In this document: piece by piece, positions 27,540 through 36,728 of the stretch
Position numbering within the stretch: position 1 is the first letter of the stretch
How the letters are laid out: each line of letters opens with the position of its first letter
DNA from: JBFLYC01 sp040756735
Lineage (GTDB): Bacteria > Bacillota > DSM-16504 > Desulfitibacterales > Desulfitibacteraceae
Reading direction: 5' to 3'
DNA: 64,000 bases
NCBI GenBank assembly: GCA_040756735.1
Contig: JBFLYC010000002.1
Span: 62,001 to 126,000, forward strand
Made by a program: the position numbers and the translations under genes
The notes under the pieces: generated by a model
Databases searched by the model: none
What the model was told of the DNA's origin: nothing
What the model saw: the letters and a program-made list of their open reading frames with translations, nothing else

Positions 27540-28043
27540 GTGAGTTCAGTATTGGCTCATGCTGAAGTGGACTGGGAAGTATTAAATCCCCAGATTGATG
27601 AAGTAATTGAGCAATTTAAGGGCCAGCCATCAGCCCTAATCGAGGTAATGCACAAGCTTCAGGAGATGATTGGGTTTCTGCCCAGGGATGTACAGATTAA
27701 AATTGCTGATGGATTAGGTGTGGCCCAATCAGAAGTGTATAGCGTAGCATCTTTTTATTCCCACTTCTCATTTAAACCTAAAGGAAAACATCAGGTTTGT
27801 CTGTGTATGGGTACTGCTTGCTATGTTAAAGGGTCTCCCGAAATACTTGAAAAGGTTGGCAAGGAATTAGGGATTGAGCCTGGAGATACAACAGATGACG
27901 GACTGTTCTCTTTAGAAAGCGTAAGATGCCTTGGCGCTTGTGGTTTAGGGCCTGTGATGACAGTTAATAATGTTGCACATGGCCTGCTCAAGCCGGATAA
28001 GGCGGTGGAAATTTTAAAGAATTGTTCATGTAAAGAAAAGTGA
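27540..28043 (+). CDS. hydC: NADH-linked hydrogenase, NuoE-like subunit (HydC)
   Basis: 167-residue thioredoxin-fold [2Fe-2S] protein homologous to NuoE/HndA. The four cluster cysteines are seen in CMGTACYVKGS (about 90-100) and RCLGACGLGP (about 130-139). Electron-carrying subunit between HydB and HydA in the trimeric, probably electron-bifurcating hydrogenase. GTG 27540 has an excellent AAAGGAGGT site. First structural gene of the catalytic hydrogenase set ending at 33895. Confidence 0.92.
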   Translation: MSSVLAHAEVDWEVLNPQIDEVIEQFKGQPSALIEVMHKLQEMIGFLPRDVQIKIADGLGVAQSEVYSVASFYSHFSFKPKGKHQVCLCMGTACYVKGSPEILEKVGKELGIEPGDTTDDGLFSLESVRCLGACGLGPVMTVNNVAHGLLKPDKAVEILKNCSCKEK

Positions 28044-28156
28044 TTGAAGGCACAAGGACTAGCGTTGATTTAAGCCTAACACTTAATAATTAACATTTAT
28101 CGACTAAGAATTATCAATTAGTCTTAATTCAATTAATCCATTGGAGGTAAAGACTT

Positions 28157-28696
28157 ATGGAAGAACTGGCCCAGCACATTTTGGATCTGCTCATGAATTC
28201 TTGGGAAGCCGGGGCTACCGAGGTAGAGGCTGTGGTTGAAGAAGACAGCGAGAGGGATCTAATGATAATCTCTGTAACAGATAACGGCAAAGGAATGGAA
28301 CCAGAACTTTTGGCAAAGGCCTTGGACCCCTTTACTACTACCAGAAGTACCAGGGGAGTAGGTTTAGGTTTGTCTCTTCTGCAGGCCATGGCAGACAGCT
28401 GCAATGGAAGCATAAAAGTGGAATCCTCTCCTGCTAACGGATGCAGTGTAACCATTGAGCTTCAAAGAAGTCATTGGGATAGGCTGCCCCTTGGGGATAT
28501 TCCTGCCACTATTTCAGCTTTTGTATGTGCAGCGCCTTATGTCAGGTTAAAATTTCGTTATGTGATTAATGGGCATGGGTACCTGTTTGACTCGGCAAAA
28601 GTAGAAAAATTGATTGCGCCTGTTCCTCTTAATCATCCAAAGGTAATCCAATGGATCAAGGAAAGCGTCAAAGAAGAATTAACTCAATTTGTGTAG
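28157..28696 (+). CDS. HATPase_c domain protein in the hydrogenase operon
   Basis: 179 residues with a complete GHKL ATP-binding fold: N box LLMNSWEAGATEVE (about 11-24), G1 DNGKGM (about 47-52), F/G2 region TTRSTRGVGLGLSLLQAM (about 63-80). No dimerisation or histidine phosphotransfer domain, so it is not a classical sensor kinase. The C-terminal 80 residues are not recognisable. GGAGGTAAAG precedes ATG 28157. This gene is regularly found between NuoE-like and NuoF-like hydrogenase genes in Clostridia; its job there is unknown. Confidence 0.85.
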   Translation: MEELAQHILDLLMNSWEAGATEVEAVVEEDSERDLMIISVTDNGKGMEPELLAKALDPFTTTRSTRGVGLGLSLLQAMADSCNGSIKVESSPANGCSVTIELQRSHWDRLPLGDIPATISAFVCAAPYVRLKFRYVINGHGYLFDSAKVEKLIAPVPLNHPKVIQWIKESVKEELTQFV

Positions 28697-28711
28697 ATGG
28701 AGGTGAAACCT

Positions 28712-29068
28712 ATGAAAACTATCCAAGAGCTTGAAAAGATAAGAAGGGACGCACTGGAAGAAATCAGGCTTAGGGAAGAGGGAGAAAAAATAAGAGTTGT
28801 GGTTGGTCTTGGTACTTGCGGTATAGCTGCGGGAGCCAGGGAAATTATGAATGCCCTGACAGAAGAAATTGCCAGGCAGAATGTTGATGCTGTCGTAACA
28901 CCAACAGGCTGTATCGGGTTTTGCATTCAGGAACCCTTAATTGAAGTTCACATCCCAGGCATGAAAAAGGTTACCTATGGAAATGTGACCGTTGATATGG
29001 CAAAGGAAATCGTGGAAAAACACCTTGTTGGCAGGACAATCCTCAGCCAGTGGGTTATTCATGAGTAA
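28712..29068 (+). CDS. (2Fe-2S) thioredoxin-like ferredoxin (HndB-like)
   Basis: 118 residues: an N-terminal helical part, then a thioredoxin-like [2Fe-2S] domain with the cysteine pattern GLGTCGIAAG (about 33-42) and TPTGCIGFC (about 66-74). Similar to HndB and to the N-terminal extension of the HydB fusion downstream. ATG 28712 with GGAGGTG six bases upstream is chosen over the in-frame ATG 28697, which lies inside that ribosome site. Likely an extra electron-transfer or docking subunit. Confidence 0.87.
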   Translation: MKTIQELEKIRRDALEEIRLREEGEKIRVVVGLGTCGIAAGAREIMNALTEEIARQNVDAVVTPTGCIGFCIQEPLIEVHIPGMKKVTYGNVTVDMAKEIVEKHLVGRTILSQWVIHE

Positions 29069-29095
29069 AAAGTTGCGTAAGAAGGAGGGATAACT

Positions 29096-32000
29096 GTGCA
29101 GTTGTTTCGTGCTCACATTTTAATTTGCTCTGGAACGGGCTGTCACTCTTTTGGGAGTGGTTCCATCAAGGAAGTCTTTAAGAAGGAGCTGGAAAAGAGG
29201 GGTTTAGACAAGGAAATCAAGGTAGTGGATACCGGCTGTATGGGCCTTTGTGCATATGGTCCTAACGTGGTGGTTTACCCTGAAGGCGTCCTTTATTGTA
29301 CTGTAAAAGTTGAAGATATTCAGGAATTGGTAGAAGAGCATTTTGTCAAGGGCAGGATCTTAAAGCGGCTTACTTACCAGGAAGTTAGTTCCCAGACTCT
29401 GGTACAAGATTACAGCAGTATCAATTTCTTTAAGAAGCAAAAAAGGATTGCCCTGAGAAATTGCGGGGTCATCAATCCCGAATCCATTAAAGAATATATT
29501 GCCCGGGATGGATATTTTGGCCTGGGAGAAGCTGTTACGAGGATGGAACCTTTTCAGGTAATTGAAGAAATTAAAAAATCAGGATTAAGGGGCCGGGGCG
29601 GCGGAGGTTTTCCAACCGGTTTGAAGTGGGAATTTGCTGCCAGGGCAGAAGGTTCACCAAAATATGTGGTATGCAACGCTGATGAAGGCGACCCGGGAGC
29701 ATTCATGGATCGCAGTATTTTAGAGGGGGACCCGCACAGTGTTGTGGAAGGTATGGCCATAGCGGCTTATGCTATAGGGGCAAGTAAAGGTTTTGTCTAT
29801 GTTAGAGCCGAGTACCCCATTGCAGTTAAGAGGCTTAAGTTGGCTATTGAGGAAGCCAAGGCGATGGGTCTTTTGGGGGACAACATTTTTGGCGCAGGTT
29901 TTTCTTTTGACCTTGAGGTGCGTTTAGGCGCCGGCGCTTTTGTCTGTGGGGAAGAGACTGCCCTGCTGGCATCCATTGAGGGACGCAGAGGAGAACCCAG
30001 GACACGTCCGCCTTTCCCTGCAGCATCAGGATTATGGGGTAAGCCTACCATCATCAATAACGTGGAAACCCTGGCCAATGTGCCCACCATTGTTCGCAAC
30101 GGCTGGAGTTGGTTTGCAGAGATTGGCACAGAAAAGAGTAAGGGGACCAAGGTGTTTGCCCTTGCCGGCAAGATCAAGAATAATGGTTTAGTTGAAGTTC
30201 CCATGGGAACCAAGCTGGGTGAGGTAATCTATGACATTGGCGGCGGTATTCCCGGCGGTAAAAAATTTAAAGCAGCTCAAACAGGGGGACCTTCAGGAGG
30301 TTGTATTCCCGCTAACCATCTTAATGTACCCATTGATTATGAATCTTTGACCAGTCTGGGGACCATCATGGGTTCCGGTGGTTTAATCATTATGGATGAA
30401 GATACCTGTATGGTGGACCTGGCGAAATTCTTCCTGGACTTTGTCAAGGATGAATCTTGCGGCAAATGTACCCCATGCCGCATCGGATCCACCAGGATGC
30501 TTGAAATACTAGACAGGATTACCAAGGGGCAGGGTAAAGAAGGCGATATAGAATTGCTCCTTGAATTAGGCACACAGATTAAAGAGACAGCTTTGTGTGG
30601 CTTAGGACAGACGGCTCCCAACCCAGTAATAAGTACCATCAGGTATTTTAGGCATGAATACGAAGCTCATATCAGAGATAAATATTGTGAAGCTTCAGTA
30701 TGTGCCACCATGTTCAATTCTCCCTGCCAGAATACATGTCCGGCAGGAATCGATATTCCTATTTATATTGACTTGATTGCTCAAGGCAAGTATAAAGAAG
30801 CTTATGACGTCATGAAAAATGATAACCCCTTGTCGGTGATCTGCGGCAGGGTTTGCCACCATCCCTGTGAAGGCAGGTGCAACCGCGCCAAGCTTGATGA
30901 AAGCATAGCCATTAGAGACCTCAAGCGTTTTGCTACAGATATGCTTTTATCTGAAGGAGATCTGCCTGTTCCGGAAGTTGCCGAAAGCAACGGTAAGAAG
31001 GTGGCTGTAGTTGGCTCCGGGCCTGCAGGTTTGACTGCTGCCTACTATTTGAGGAAGGCGGGCTATGAAGTTGTCGTTTATGAGGCCCTGCCTGTAGCAG
31101 GCGGCATGCTTGCCGTGGGAATACCTGAGTATCGTTTGCCAAATGATATCTTACAGTCAGAGATTAAGATCCTTGAACAAATGGGTGTGGGGATCAAAAC
31201 AGGTGTAAGGGTAGGGCAGGATGTTACCTTAACACAGTTAAAAGAGGATTATGATGCCATCTTCCTGGCTGTTGGAGCTCATAAAGACCAGAATTTAGGA
31301 ATACCTGGAGAAAAATTAAGAGGAGTTCTTTCTGGTATAGGGCTGCTTCGTGAGCTTAATCTGGGTAATTCTGTTGATATGGAAGGCAAGCGGATAGCAG
31401 TAATTGGCGGGGGCAATGTGGCGATGGACGTGGCTCGTTCAGCCATCAGAAAGGGCGCCAAGGAAGTGCATGTAGTCTACAGGAGAACTAGAGATGATAT
31501 GCCGGCCATGAATGAAGAAATAGAGGATGCAATTAAGGAAGGCGTCAAGATCAGCTACCTGGCCAGCCCCACAAGAATTCTTGGAAAGGGCGGCAAAGTG
31601 GTTGGTTTGGGGTGTATCCAGTGTACTCTTGGCGATTTTGACAGCAGCGGACGCAGGAAGCCTGTTAATGTTCCCGGTTCAGAGTATGTATTGGAAGTGG
31701 ATATGGTTGTGCCGGCTATTGGCCAGCAGGTAGATGGAAGCTATGCTGATGGCGGATTTAAGCTTAATACGAACAATAACGGTACCTTTGTTGTAGATCC
31801 CAAAACCTATGCTACCAACGTAGAAGGTGTATTTGCAGGCGGCGATTGTGTAACAGGTCCTGACACTGTGGTTACGGCAATTAAAGCCGGCAAAGTGGCA
31901 GCCCAGTCCATTGATAAATATTTGGGCGGAAAAGGAGTATATGCGCCGCTTACTCCAGAGCGCAAGCTTTCTGCTCCTATCCTTGAAGAAGTTAGAGAGA

Positions 32001-32125
32001 GGGTAAGGATGGCTAGTCTGGATAAAGATGAAAGATTGGCCGGTTTTAAGGAAGTGGAGCTTGGCTTTACTGAGGAAGAGGGATTGCGCGAGGCTGGACG
32101 CTGTCTGCGTTGTGACATTCGTTAA
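29096..32125 (+). CDS. hydB: Hydrogenase HydB subunit fused to a GltD/NfnB-like oxidoreductase
   Basis: 1009 residues, about 400 more than a standard HydB/NuoF. Order: N-terminal [2Fe-2S] thioredoxin-like domain (about 1-90), FMN/NADH domain with GLRGRGGGGFPTG (about 163-175), a [4Fe-4S] site ESCGKCTPCRIGS (about 452-464), then a cysteine-rich Fe-S domain (CQNTCPAG...CGRVCHHPCEGRC, about 541-602) and two dinucleotide folds, VVGSGPAGLTAAYYL (FAD, about 638) and VIGGGNVAMDVARS (NADPH, about 769), as in glutamate synthase small subunit or NfnB. This suggests coupling of NADH, NADPH, ferredoxin and H2. GTG 29096 with GAAGGAGGG upstream. Confidence 0.9.
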   Translation: MQLFRAHILICSGTGCHSFGSGSIKEVFKKELEKRGLDKEIKVVDTGCMGLCAYGPNVVVYPEGVLYCTVKVEDIQELVEEHFVKGRILKRLTYQEVSSQTLVQDYSSINFFKKQKRIALRNCGVINPESIKEYIARDGYFGLGEAVTRMEPFQVIEEIKKSGLRGRGGGGFPTGLKWEFAARAEGSPKYVVCNADEGDPGAFMDRSILEGDPHSVVEGMAIAAYAIGASKGFVYVRAEYPIAVKRLKLAIEEAKAMGLLGDNIFGAGFSFDLEVRLGAGAFVCGEETALLASIEGRRGEPRTRPPFPAASGLWGKPTIINNVETLANVPTIVRNGWSWFAEIGTEKSKGTKVFALAGKIKNNGLVEVPMGTKLGEVIYDIGGGIPGGKKFKAAQTGGPSGGCIPANHLNVPIDYESLTSLGTIMGSGGLIIMDEDTCMVDLAKFFLDFVKDESCGKCTPCRIGSTRMLEILDRITKGQGKEGDIELLLELGTQIKETALCGLGQTAPNPVISTIRYFRHEYEAHIRDKYCEASVCATMFNSPCQNTCPAGIDIPIYIDLIAQGKYKEAYDVMKNDNPLSVICGRVCHHPCEGRCNRAKLDESIAIRDLKRFATDMLLSEGDLPVPEVAESNGKKVAVVGSGPAGLTAAYYLRKAGYEVVVYEALPVAGGMLAVGIPEYRLPNDILQSEIKILEQMGVGIKTGVRVGQDVTLTQLKEDYDAIFLAVGAHKDQNLGIPGEKLRGVLSGIGLLRELNLGNSVDMEGKRIAVIGGGNVAMDVARSAIRKGAKEVHVVYRRTRDDMPAMNEEIEDAIKEGVKISYLASPTRILGKGGKVVGLGCIQCTLGDFDSSGRRKPVNVPGSEYVLEVDMVVPAIGQQVDGSYADGGFKLNTNNNGTFVVDPKTYATNVEGVFAGGDCVTGPDTVVTAIKAGKVAAQSIDKYLGGKGVYAPLTPERKLSAPILEEVRERVRMASLDKDERLAGFKEVELGFTEEEGLREAGRCLRCDIR

Positions 32126-32158
32126 TAAGTTAAATTCATAAGCAAGGAGGGAGAATGA

Positions 32159-33895
32159 ATGGAACTAGTTAGTTTAAAAATAGATAACCGGCTGGTTGAG
32201 ATACACCCGGGCGCTACCATTTTAGAGGCAGCCGAAAAGGCCGGTGTGAATATACCAACATTGTGTTACATGAAGGATATTAACAAGGTTGGAGCCTGCA
32301 GAATTTGTGTTGTGGAAGTTGTTGGGGCCAGAAACCTTGCTGCTTCCTGTGTTACTCCTGTAGCACAGGGAATGGAGGTAATGACCAATACAGAAAGGGT
32401 TAGACAGGCACGAAGGGTAAACCTTGAACTGCTTTTGTCGGACCATGATGTTGAATGTTTAACCTGTATACGCAACCAAAACTGTGAACTTCAAAAAATG
32501 GCCGAGATGTTAGGGGTCAGAGATGTACGATTTAATGGAATGCGCAATTTAACACCTAAGGATACATCAACTCCTGCATTAGTCAGAGATCCCCAGAAAT
32601 GCATTCTCTGCCGCCGCTGTGTCAGCGTGTGTGATCAGGTGCAGTCTGTTGAGGCAATTGTACCTTTGAGCAGGGGGTTTAAAACCGTTATCGGGACACA
32701 GTTTAATGATCCCCTGTTAAATTCCGTCTGTGTCCAGTGCGGTCAATGTGCACTGGTCTGCCCGACCGGCGCTTTAACTGAAAGAGAACAGGTGGAAGAC
32801 GTTTGGAAGGCCCTGTCTGAACCGGGCAAGCATGTTGTTGTGCAGACTGCCCCTGCAATCAGGGTTTCCATTGGTCAGGAATTTGGTCTAGAACCTGGAA
32901 CTGTTAGTACAGGTCAGATGGTGGCCGGATTAAAGTTGTTGGGCTTTGACAGGGTAATGGATACTGATTTTACTGCAGATTTGACCATCATGGAAGAGGG
33001 CAGTGAATTAATTGAAAGGCTGACTACCGGGGGCACCCTGCCCATGATTACGTCCTGCAGTCCTGGGTGGATTAAATTTATCGAACATTTTTATCCGGAA
33101 CTTACGGATCACCTGTCTACCTGCAAGTCGCCGCAGCAGATGTTTGGCGCCCTGGCCAAGACGTACTATGCAAACAAGATGAAAATTGACCCGGCAGATA
33201 TAGTATCAGTCTCTATTATGCCTTGTACGGCCAAGAAATTTGAGGCTAACAGGCCTGAAATGAATTCCAGCGGCTACAAAGATGTTGATTATGTTTTGAC
33301 TACCAGGGAACTGGCCAGGATGTTTAAACAAGCCGGTATCCAGCTTAACAAGCTCCATGAAGAAGAATATGACGCTCCCCTGGGTATTTCCACAGGTGCA
33401 GGGCTGATTTTCGGCGCTACCGGCGGAGTTATGGAAGCTGCTCTAAGGACCGCCTATGAGCTTGTTACCCAGGAGGAATTGGCCAATGTCAATTTCTACA
33501 ATGTGAGGGGTATGAGGGGTATCAAAGAGGCAGAGGTAGACTTAAAGGGCACCAAGGTAAGAATTGCTGTAGCCCATACCCTTGCCAATGCAAGAAAGCT
33601 CCTGGATAAAATCAAGGAAGGCAAGGCTGAGTACCACTTTATTGAAGTCATGACCTGCCCGGGCGGCTGTATTGGCGGTGGTGGACAGCCCATACCCACT
33701 AACCTGGAAATCAGGGAGAAGAGGATCAAGGGGATCTATGCCGGCGACCAGACCATGAAACTGAGAAAATCTCATGAAAACCCAGCCGTACAGCAGCTTT
33801 ACAAGGAATTCTTGGGCAAGCCCCTGGGAGAAAAATCACACCATCTCTTGCACACTCACTATGAAAATAGAGGAAGGTTTAAGAGAGCTGAGTAA
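32159..33895 (+). CDS. hydA: Catalytic [FeFe]-hydrogenase subunit HydA
   Basis: 578 residues. N-terminal [2Fe-2S] plant-type domain (about 1-80; CYMKDINKVGACRIC), a His-Cys3 cluster HDVECLTC...NC (about 96-110), two [4Fe-4S] sites CILCRRCVSVC and CVQCGQCALVC (about 145-200), and the H-cluster domain with L1 TSCSPGW (about 298-304), L2 MPCTAKKFE (about 353-361) and L3 MTCPGGCIGGGGQP (about 497-510). L1 has Ser at the second of the two usual Cys positions. With HydC and HydB it forms a trimeric NAD-dependent hydrogenase, probably bifurcating. AAGGAGGGAG precedes the ATG. Confidence 0.93.
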   Translation: MELVSLKIDNRLVEIHPGATILEAAEKAGVNIPTLCYMKDINKVGACRICVVEVVGARNLAASCVTPVAQGMEVMTNTERVRQARRVNLELLLSDHDVECLTCIRNQNCELQKMAEMLGVRDVRFNGMRNLTPKDTSTPALVRDPQKCILCRRCVSVCDQVQSVEAIVPLSRGFKTVIGTQFNDPLLNSVCVQCGQCALVCPTGALTEREQVEDVWKALSEPGKHVVVQTAPAIRVSIGQEFGLEPGTVSTGQMVAGLKLLGFDRVMDTDFTADLTIMEEGSELIERLTTGGTLPMITSCSPGWIKFIEHFYPELTDHLSTCKSPQQMFGALAKTYYANKMKIDPADIVSVSIMPCTAKKFEANRPEMNSSGYKDVDYVLTTRELARMFKQAGIQLNKLHEEEYDAPLGISTGAGLIFGATGGVMEAALRTAYELVTQEELANVNFYNVRGMRGIKEAEVDLKGTKVRIAVAHTLANARKLLDKIKEGKAEYHFIEVMTCPGGCIGGGGQPIPTNLEIREKRIKGIYAGDQTMKLRKSHENPAVQQLYKEFLGKPLGEKSHHLLHTHYENRGRFKRAE

Positions 33896-34190
33896 CAAGG
33901 AGAGGGGACACACCTCCCTTGCCGCGCGTAAACGCTTGGTTAGGAGGAATGTCCCCTGAATCTGAATCGGGGGACGGTTCCTCGATTCATTATTTTGTGA
34001 ATCGGGGGACGGTTCCTCGATTCATTATTTTGAATCGGAGAACCGTCCCCTGAATCACCCTGAATCACTGAATCAAATCGGAGAACCGTCCCCTGAATCA
34101 GACTGAATCAGAATCACCCTGAATCAAAAATTTTGAATCGGAGAACCGTCCCCTGAATCAAACCCTGAATCACTCATGTCGGGGGGCAAT
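33894..34190 (+). repeat. Mixed GGGGACAC / GAATCGGGGGACGG repeats after hydA
   Basis: One unit of the AGGGGACACACC...AGGAATGTCCCC type (33894-33957) is followed by two GAATCGGGGGACGGTTCCTCGATTCATTATTTT units and several TGAATCGGAGAACCGTCCCC units. About 300 bases with no credible gene. Both repeat families of the window meet here. Confidence 0.8.
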
Positions 34191-34274
34191 AGTCGCTGAA
34201 GCACTGAATGACTGAAACCATTCCTCGATTCGATAGTATGATATAATTGTGGTAGAGAAAATGGGGTGAGCAAT

Positions 34275-36527
34275 ATGGGTGTTGTGAGAACTATTGAGGG
34301 CAGCTGCAGCATGTGTTTTTCGTGCATCAGGAATTGCCCCGTTAAAGCTATTAAGGTTGAAAAAGGGCAGGCCAAGGTAATACCTGAGTTGTGCATATAT
34401 TGCGGGCATTGTGTGGAAGTTTGCTCTCAAAAGGCTAAAACTGTACTAAGGGGAGTGGAGGACTTAAAGAGTATCTTGGAGTCCCCTTTCCTTAAGGTGG
34501 CCTGCCTGGCTCCTTCATTTGCTGCTGAGTTTACGGAAATTCAACCCGGACAGGTGATAAATGCACTAAAGCAGGCAGGTTTTGATGCTGTTTACGAGGT
34601 AGCCCTGGGCGCAAAGTTGGTTGCTGAAGAATACAAGAAGCTGATGGAAAGCGAAAAACAGAGCGGCCTTATTAGTACAACTTGTCCAAGCATTGTATTT
34701 TTGGTGGAAAAATATTTTCCTTCATTAATTCCGCGTTTAGTGCCGGTGGTGTCTCCCATGATAGCCCTTGCACGTTTTCTAAAAAAGAAGTATGAGGGCC
34801 GTGATATTCGTATTGTTTTTATAGGCCCATGTACTGCCAAAAAGGCTGAGTTTCAAGATGCAAACCTGGCAGGCAGTGTAGACGGAGTATTGACTTTCCC
34901 GGAAATCAGGACTTTTTTAAAGGAGAAAAAGATAGAAGCAAGAGATCTGCCTGTTGATGCTGTATTTGACAATCCGCCTTTGGGCATTTACAAGTTGTTT
35001 CCCATATCCGGCGGTTTGTTAAAGACTGCTTCACTAACTGCAGACATCCTTGATAATAATATATTGGTTATTGAAGGAAGGGAAAACAGCCTGCAATTTT
35101 TAAAAAATGTGGAACAGGGCAGAATAAGCTTTGATTTTGCTGATATACTCTTTTGCCAGGGGTGTACAGGCGGGCCAATGTATACCCAATCGGTTGACCC
35201 CCTTGTCAGAATGCAGCAGGTGAAAAAGTATGCTTTAAGCAAGGAAGACATGTTTGTTTCTTCTTATGACCAAGAACATGACAGGGCATTTGCCAAGGCT
35301 TGCAGGAGTATTGACTTGAGCAGGACATACTCAAATAAGCATGTTTTTTTCCAGGAACCCAGCAAGGAGCAAATTGATGAAGTGCTGCATAGTCTTGAGA
35401 AGTACACAGTTGAGGATGAACTCAATTGTGGGGCATGTGGGTATGAAACCTGCCGCAGTAAAGCTGCTGCAGTGGTTAGGGGGTTTGCTGAAAAACAGAT
35501 GTGCCTGCCCTACCTGATAAAACGTCTTGAGAAAAACTACATGCTTTTAAAGAGCCAGATGGAAGCGAGCGGAAGCGGTGTCGGCAGGTTTGTGGGAAAC
35601 AGCAGGGTCATGCAACAGGTATACCAGATGATTAAGAAAGTGGCCAAGACAGACACCACTGTCCTCATCACCGGTGAGAGTGGAACCGGTAAAGAACTGG
35701 CTGCCAGGGCTATCCATGACCTTAGTCTCCGGTCGGACCAGAATTTCGTCAGCATCAATTGTGCTGCCATTCCTGAAAACCTCCTGGAAAGTGAACTATT
35801 TGGGCATGTTAAGGGGAGTTTCACAGGAGCCATCAATGATAAAAAGGGTCTGTTTGAAGAAGCTCATAAGGGTACGATATTTCTGGATGAGATTGGGGAT
35901 TTAAGCCCTGCTCTCCAATCAAAACTGTTGCGGGTTTTGCAGGAGGGTGAGTTTTTAAGAATTGGGGAGACTCGTTCTAAAAAAGTGGACACTAGAATTA
36001 TTGCGGCAACCAACAGGAATCTTCAAGAACTGATTGCCAGGGGAGAGTTCAGGGCGGACCTTTTTTACCGGCTGAATGTAATATCCATCGGCATGCCGCC
36101 CTTAAGGGAAAAAAGAGAAGATATCCCAATTTTGGCCATATATTTCCTGCAGAAGTTTAGCAAAAAAAATCACAAATTAGTTGAACGTATAGACAATGAT
36201 GCCATGGACGCTCTGCTGAAAGCTGAGTGGAAAGGCAATGTTCGGGAACTGGAAAATGTTATTGAAAGAGCCGTAATCCTTTGTGACGGGTCTGAGATTC
36301 AAACTGAAGATTTGCCCCCGGAATTAATGGAAAAGGAGGGGCAGAATAATCAGGATATCTTGGATGATAGTTTTTCTTTGAAGGACTATATGGAGGAACA
36401 GCAAAAGTTGGTTATTATAGAGGCGTTAAGGCAGTCGGAGGGAGTACAGGCAAAGGCTGCCAAGATGCTGGGGCTAAAAAAGAGTACTTTTCATGAAATG
36501 TTAAAAAGATATAAGCTTGAGAGGTGA
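34275..36527 (+). CDS. Fe-hydrogenase-like sensor fused to a sigma-54 activator (AAA+ and Fis HTH)
   Basis: 750 residues. Two [4Fe-4S] motifs (CSMCFSCIRNCP, CIYCGHCVEVC; about 9-50), a hydrogenase-like domain (about 70-320) with L1 TTCPS, L2 GPCTAKKAE and L3 FCQGCTGGP, an Fe-S motif CGACGYETC (about 387-395), then the sigma-54 AAA+ domain (about 435-665): Walker A GESGTGKE, contact loop GSFTGA in place of GAFTGA, Walker B IFLDEIGD, and a C-terminal Fis-type HTH (KAAKMLGLKKSTFHEMLKRY). The input domain probably senses H2 or redox state and gates ATP-driven open-complex formation. ATG 34275 is preferred; GTG 34266 lies in the ribosome site. Stands alone, just upstream of two sigma-54-type promoters. 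Confidence 0.92.
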   Translation: MGVVRTIEGSCSMCFSCIRNCPVKAIKVEKGQAKVIPELCIYCGHCVEVCSQKAKTVLRGVEDLKSILESPFLKVACLAPSFAAEFTEIQPGQVINALKQAGFDAVYEVALGAKLVAEEYKKLMESEKQSGLISTTCPSIVFLVEKYFPSLIPRLVPVVSPMIALARFLKKKYEGRDIRIVFIGPCTAKKAEFQDANLAGSVDGVLTFPEIRTFLKEKKIEARDLPVDAVFDNPPLGIYKLFPISGGLLKTASLTADILDNNILVIEGRENSLQFLKNVEQGRISFDFADILFCQGCTGGPMYTQSVDPLVRMQQVKKYALSKEDMFVSSYDQEHDRAFAKACRSIDLSRTYSNKHVFFQEPSKEQIDEVLHSLEKYTVEDELNCGACGYETCRSKAAAVVRGFAEKQMCLPYLIKRLEKNYMLLKSQMEASGSGVGRFVGNSRVMQQVYQMIKKVAKTDTTVLITGESGTGKELAARAIHDLSLRSDQNFVSINCAAIPENLLESELFGHVKGSFTGAINDKKGLFEEAHKGTIFLDEIGDLSPALQSKLLRVLQEGEFLRIGETRSKKVDTRIIAATNRNLQELIARGEFRADLFYRLNVISIGMPPLREKREDIPILAIYFLQKFSKKNHKLVERIDNDAMDALLKAEWKGNVRELENVIERAVILCDGSEIQTEDLPPELMEKEGQNNQDILDDSFSLKDYMEEQQKLVIIEALRQSEGVQAKAAKMLGLKKSTFHEMLKRYKLER

Positions 36528-36680
36528 GGGGACACACCAAATAAGGTCAGGGGACACACCTCTTCAACAGGATGCACGATGCATGTGGCAGGAAGCAGGA
36601 TTTGTTCATGCCTCTTGCTTCATGTTTCTTGCTTCCTGAATTGGGGAATGTCCCCAACTTAGGAATGTCCCCAACGTAAA
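36528..36680 (+). repeat. AGGGGACACACC / GGAATGTCCCCAAC repeats
   Basis: Two forward GGTCAGGGGACACACC-type units, a stretch of TTGCTTCATGTTTCTTGCTTCC-like direct repeats, and two GGAATGTCCCCAAC units. The arms GGGGACA and TGTCCCC are complementary, so a long hairpin can form. Confidence 0.7.
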
Positions 36681-36681
36681 G

Positions 36682-36716
36682 AAAACCGGCCCCATTTATG
36701 AGGCCGGTTTTCTCTT
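36682..36716. terminator. Bidirectional intrinsic terminator between the sensor gene and the 39-codon gene
   Basis: Perfect 10-bp stem AAAACCGGCC (36682-36691) / GGCCGGTTTT (36702-36711) with a 10-base loop, followed by CTCTT on the plus strand and by a T-rich run on the minus strand. It ends transcription from the sensor gene and from the minus-strand small gene at 36729. Confidence 0.88.
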
Positions 36717-36728
36717 GTACAGAGGTTA

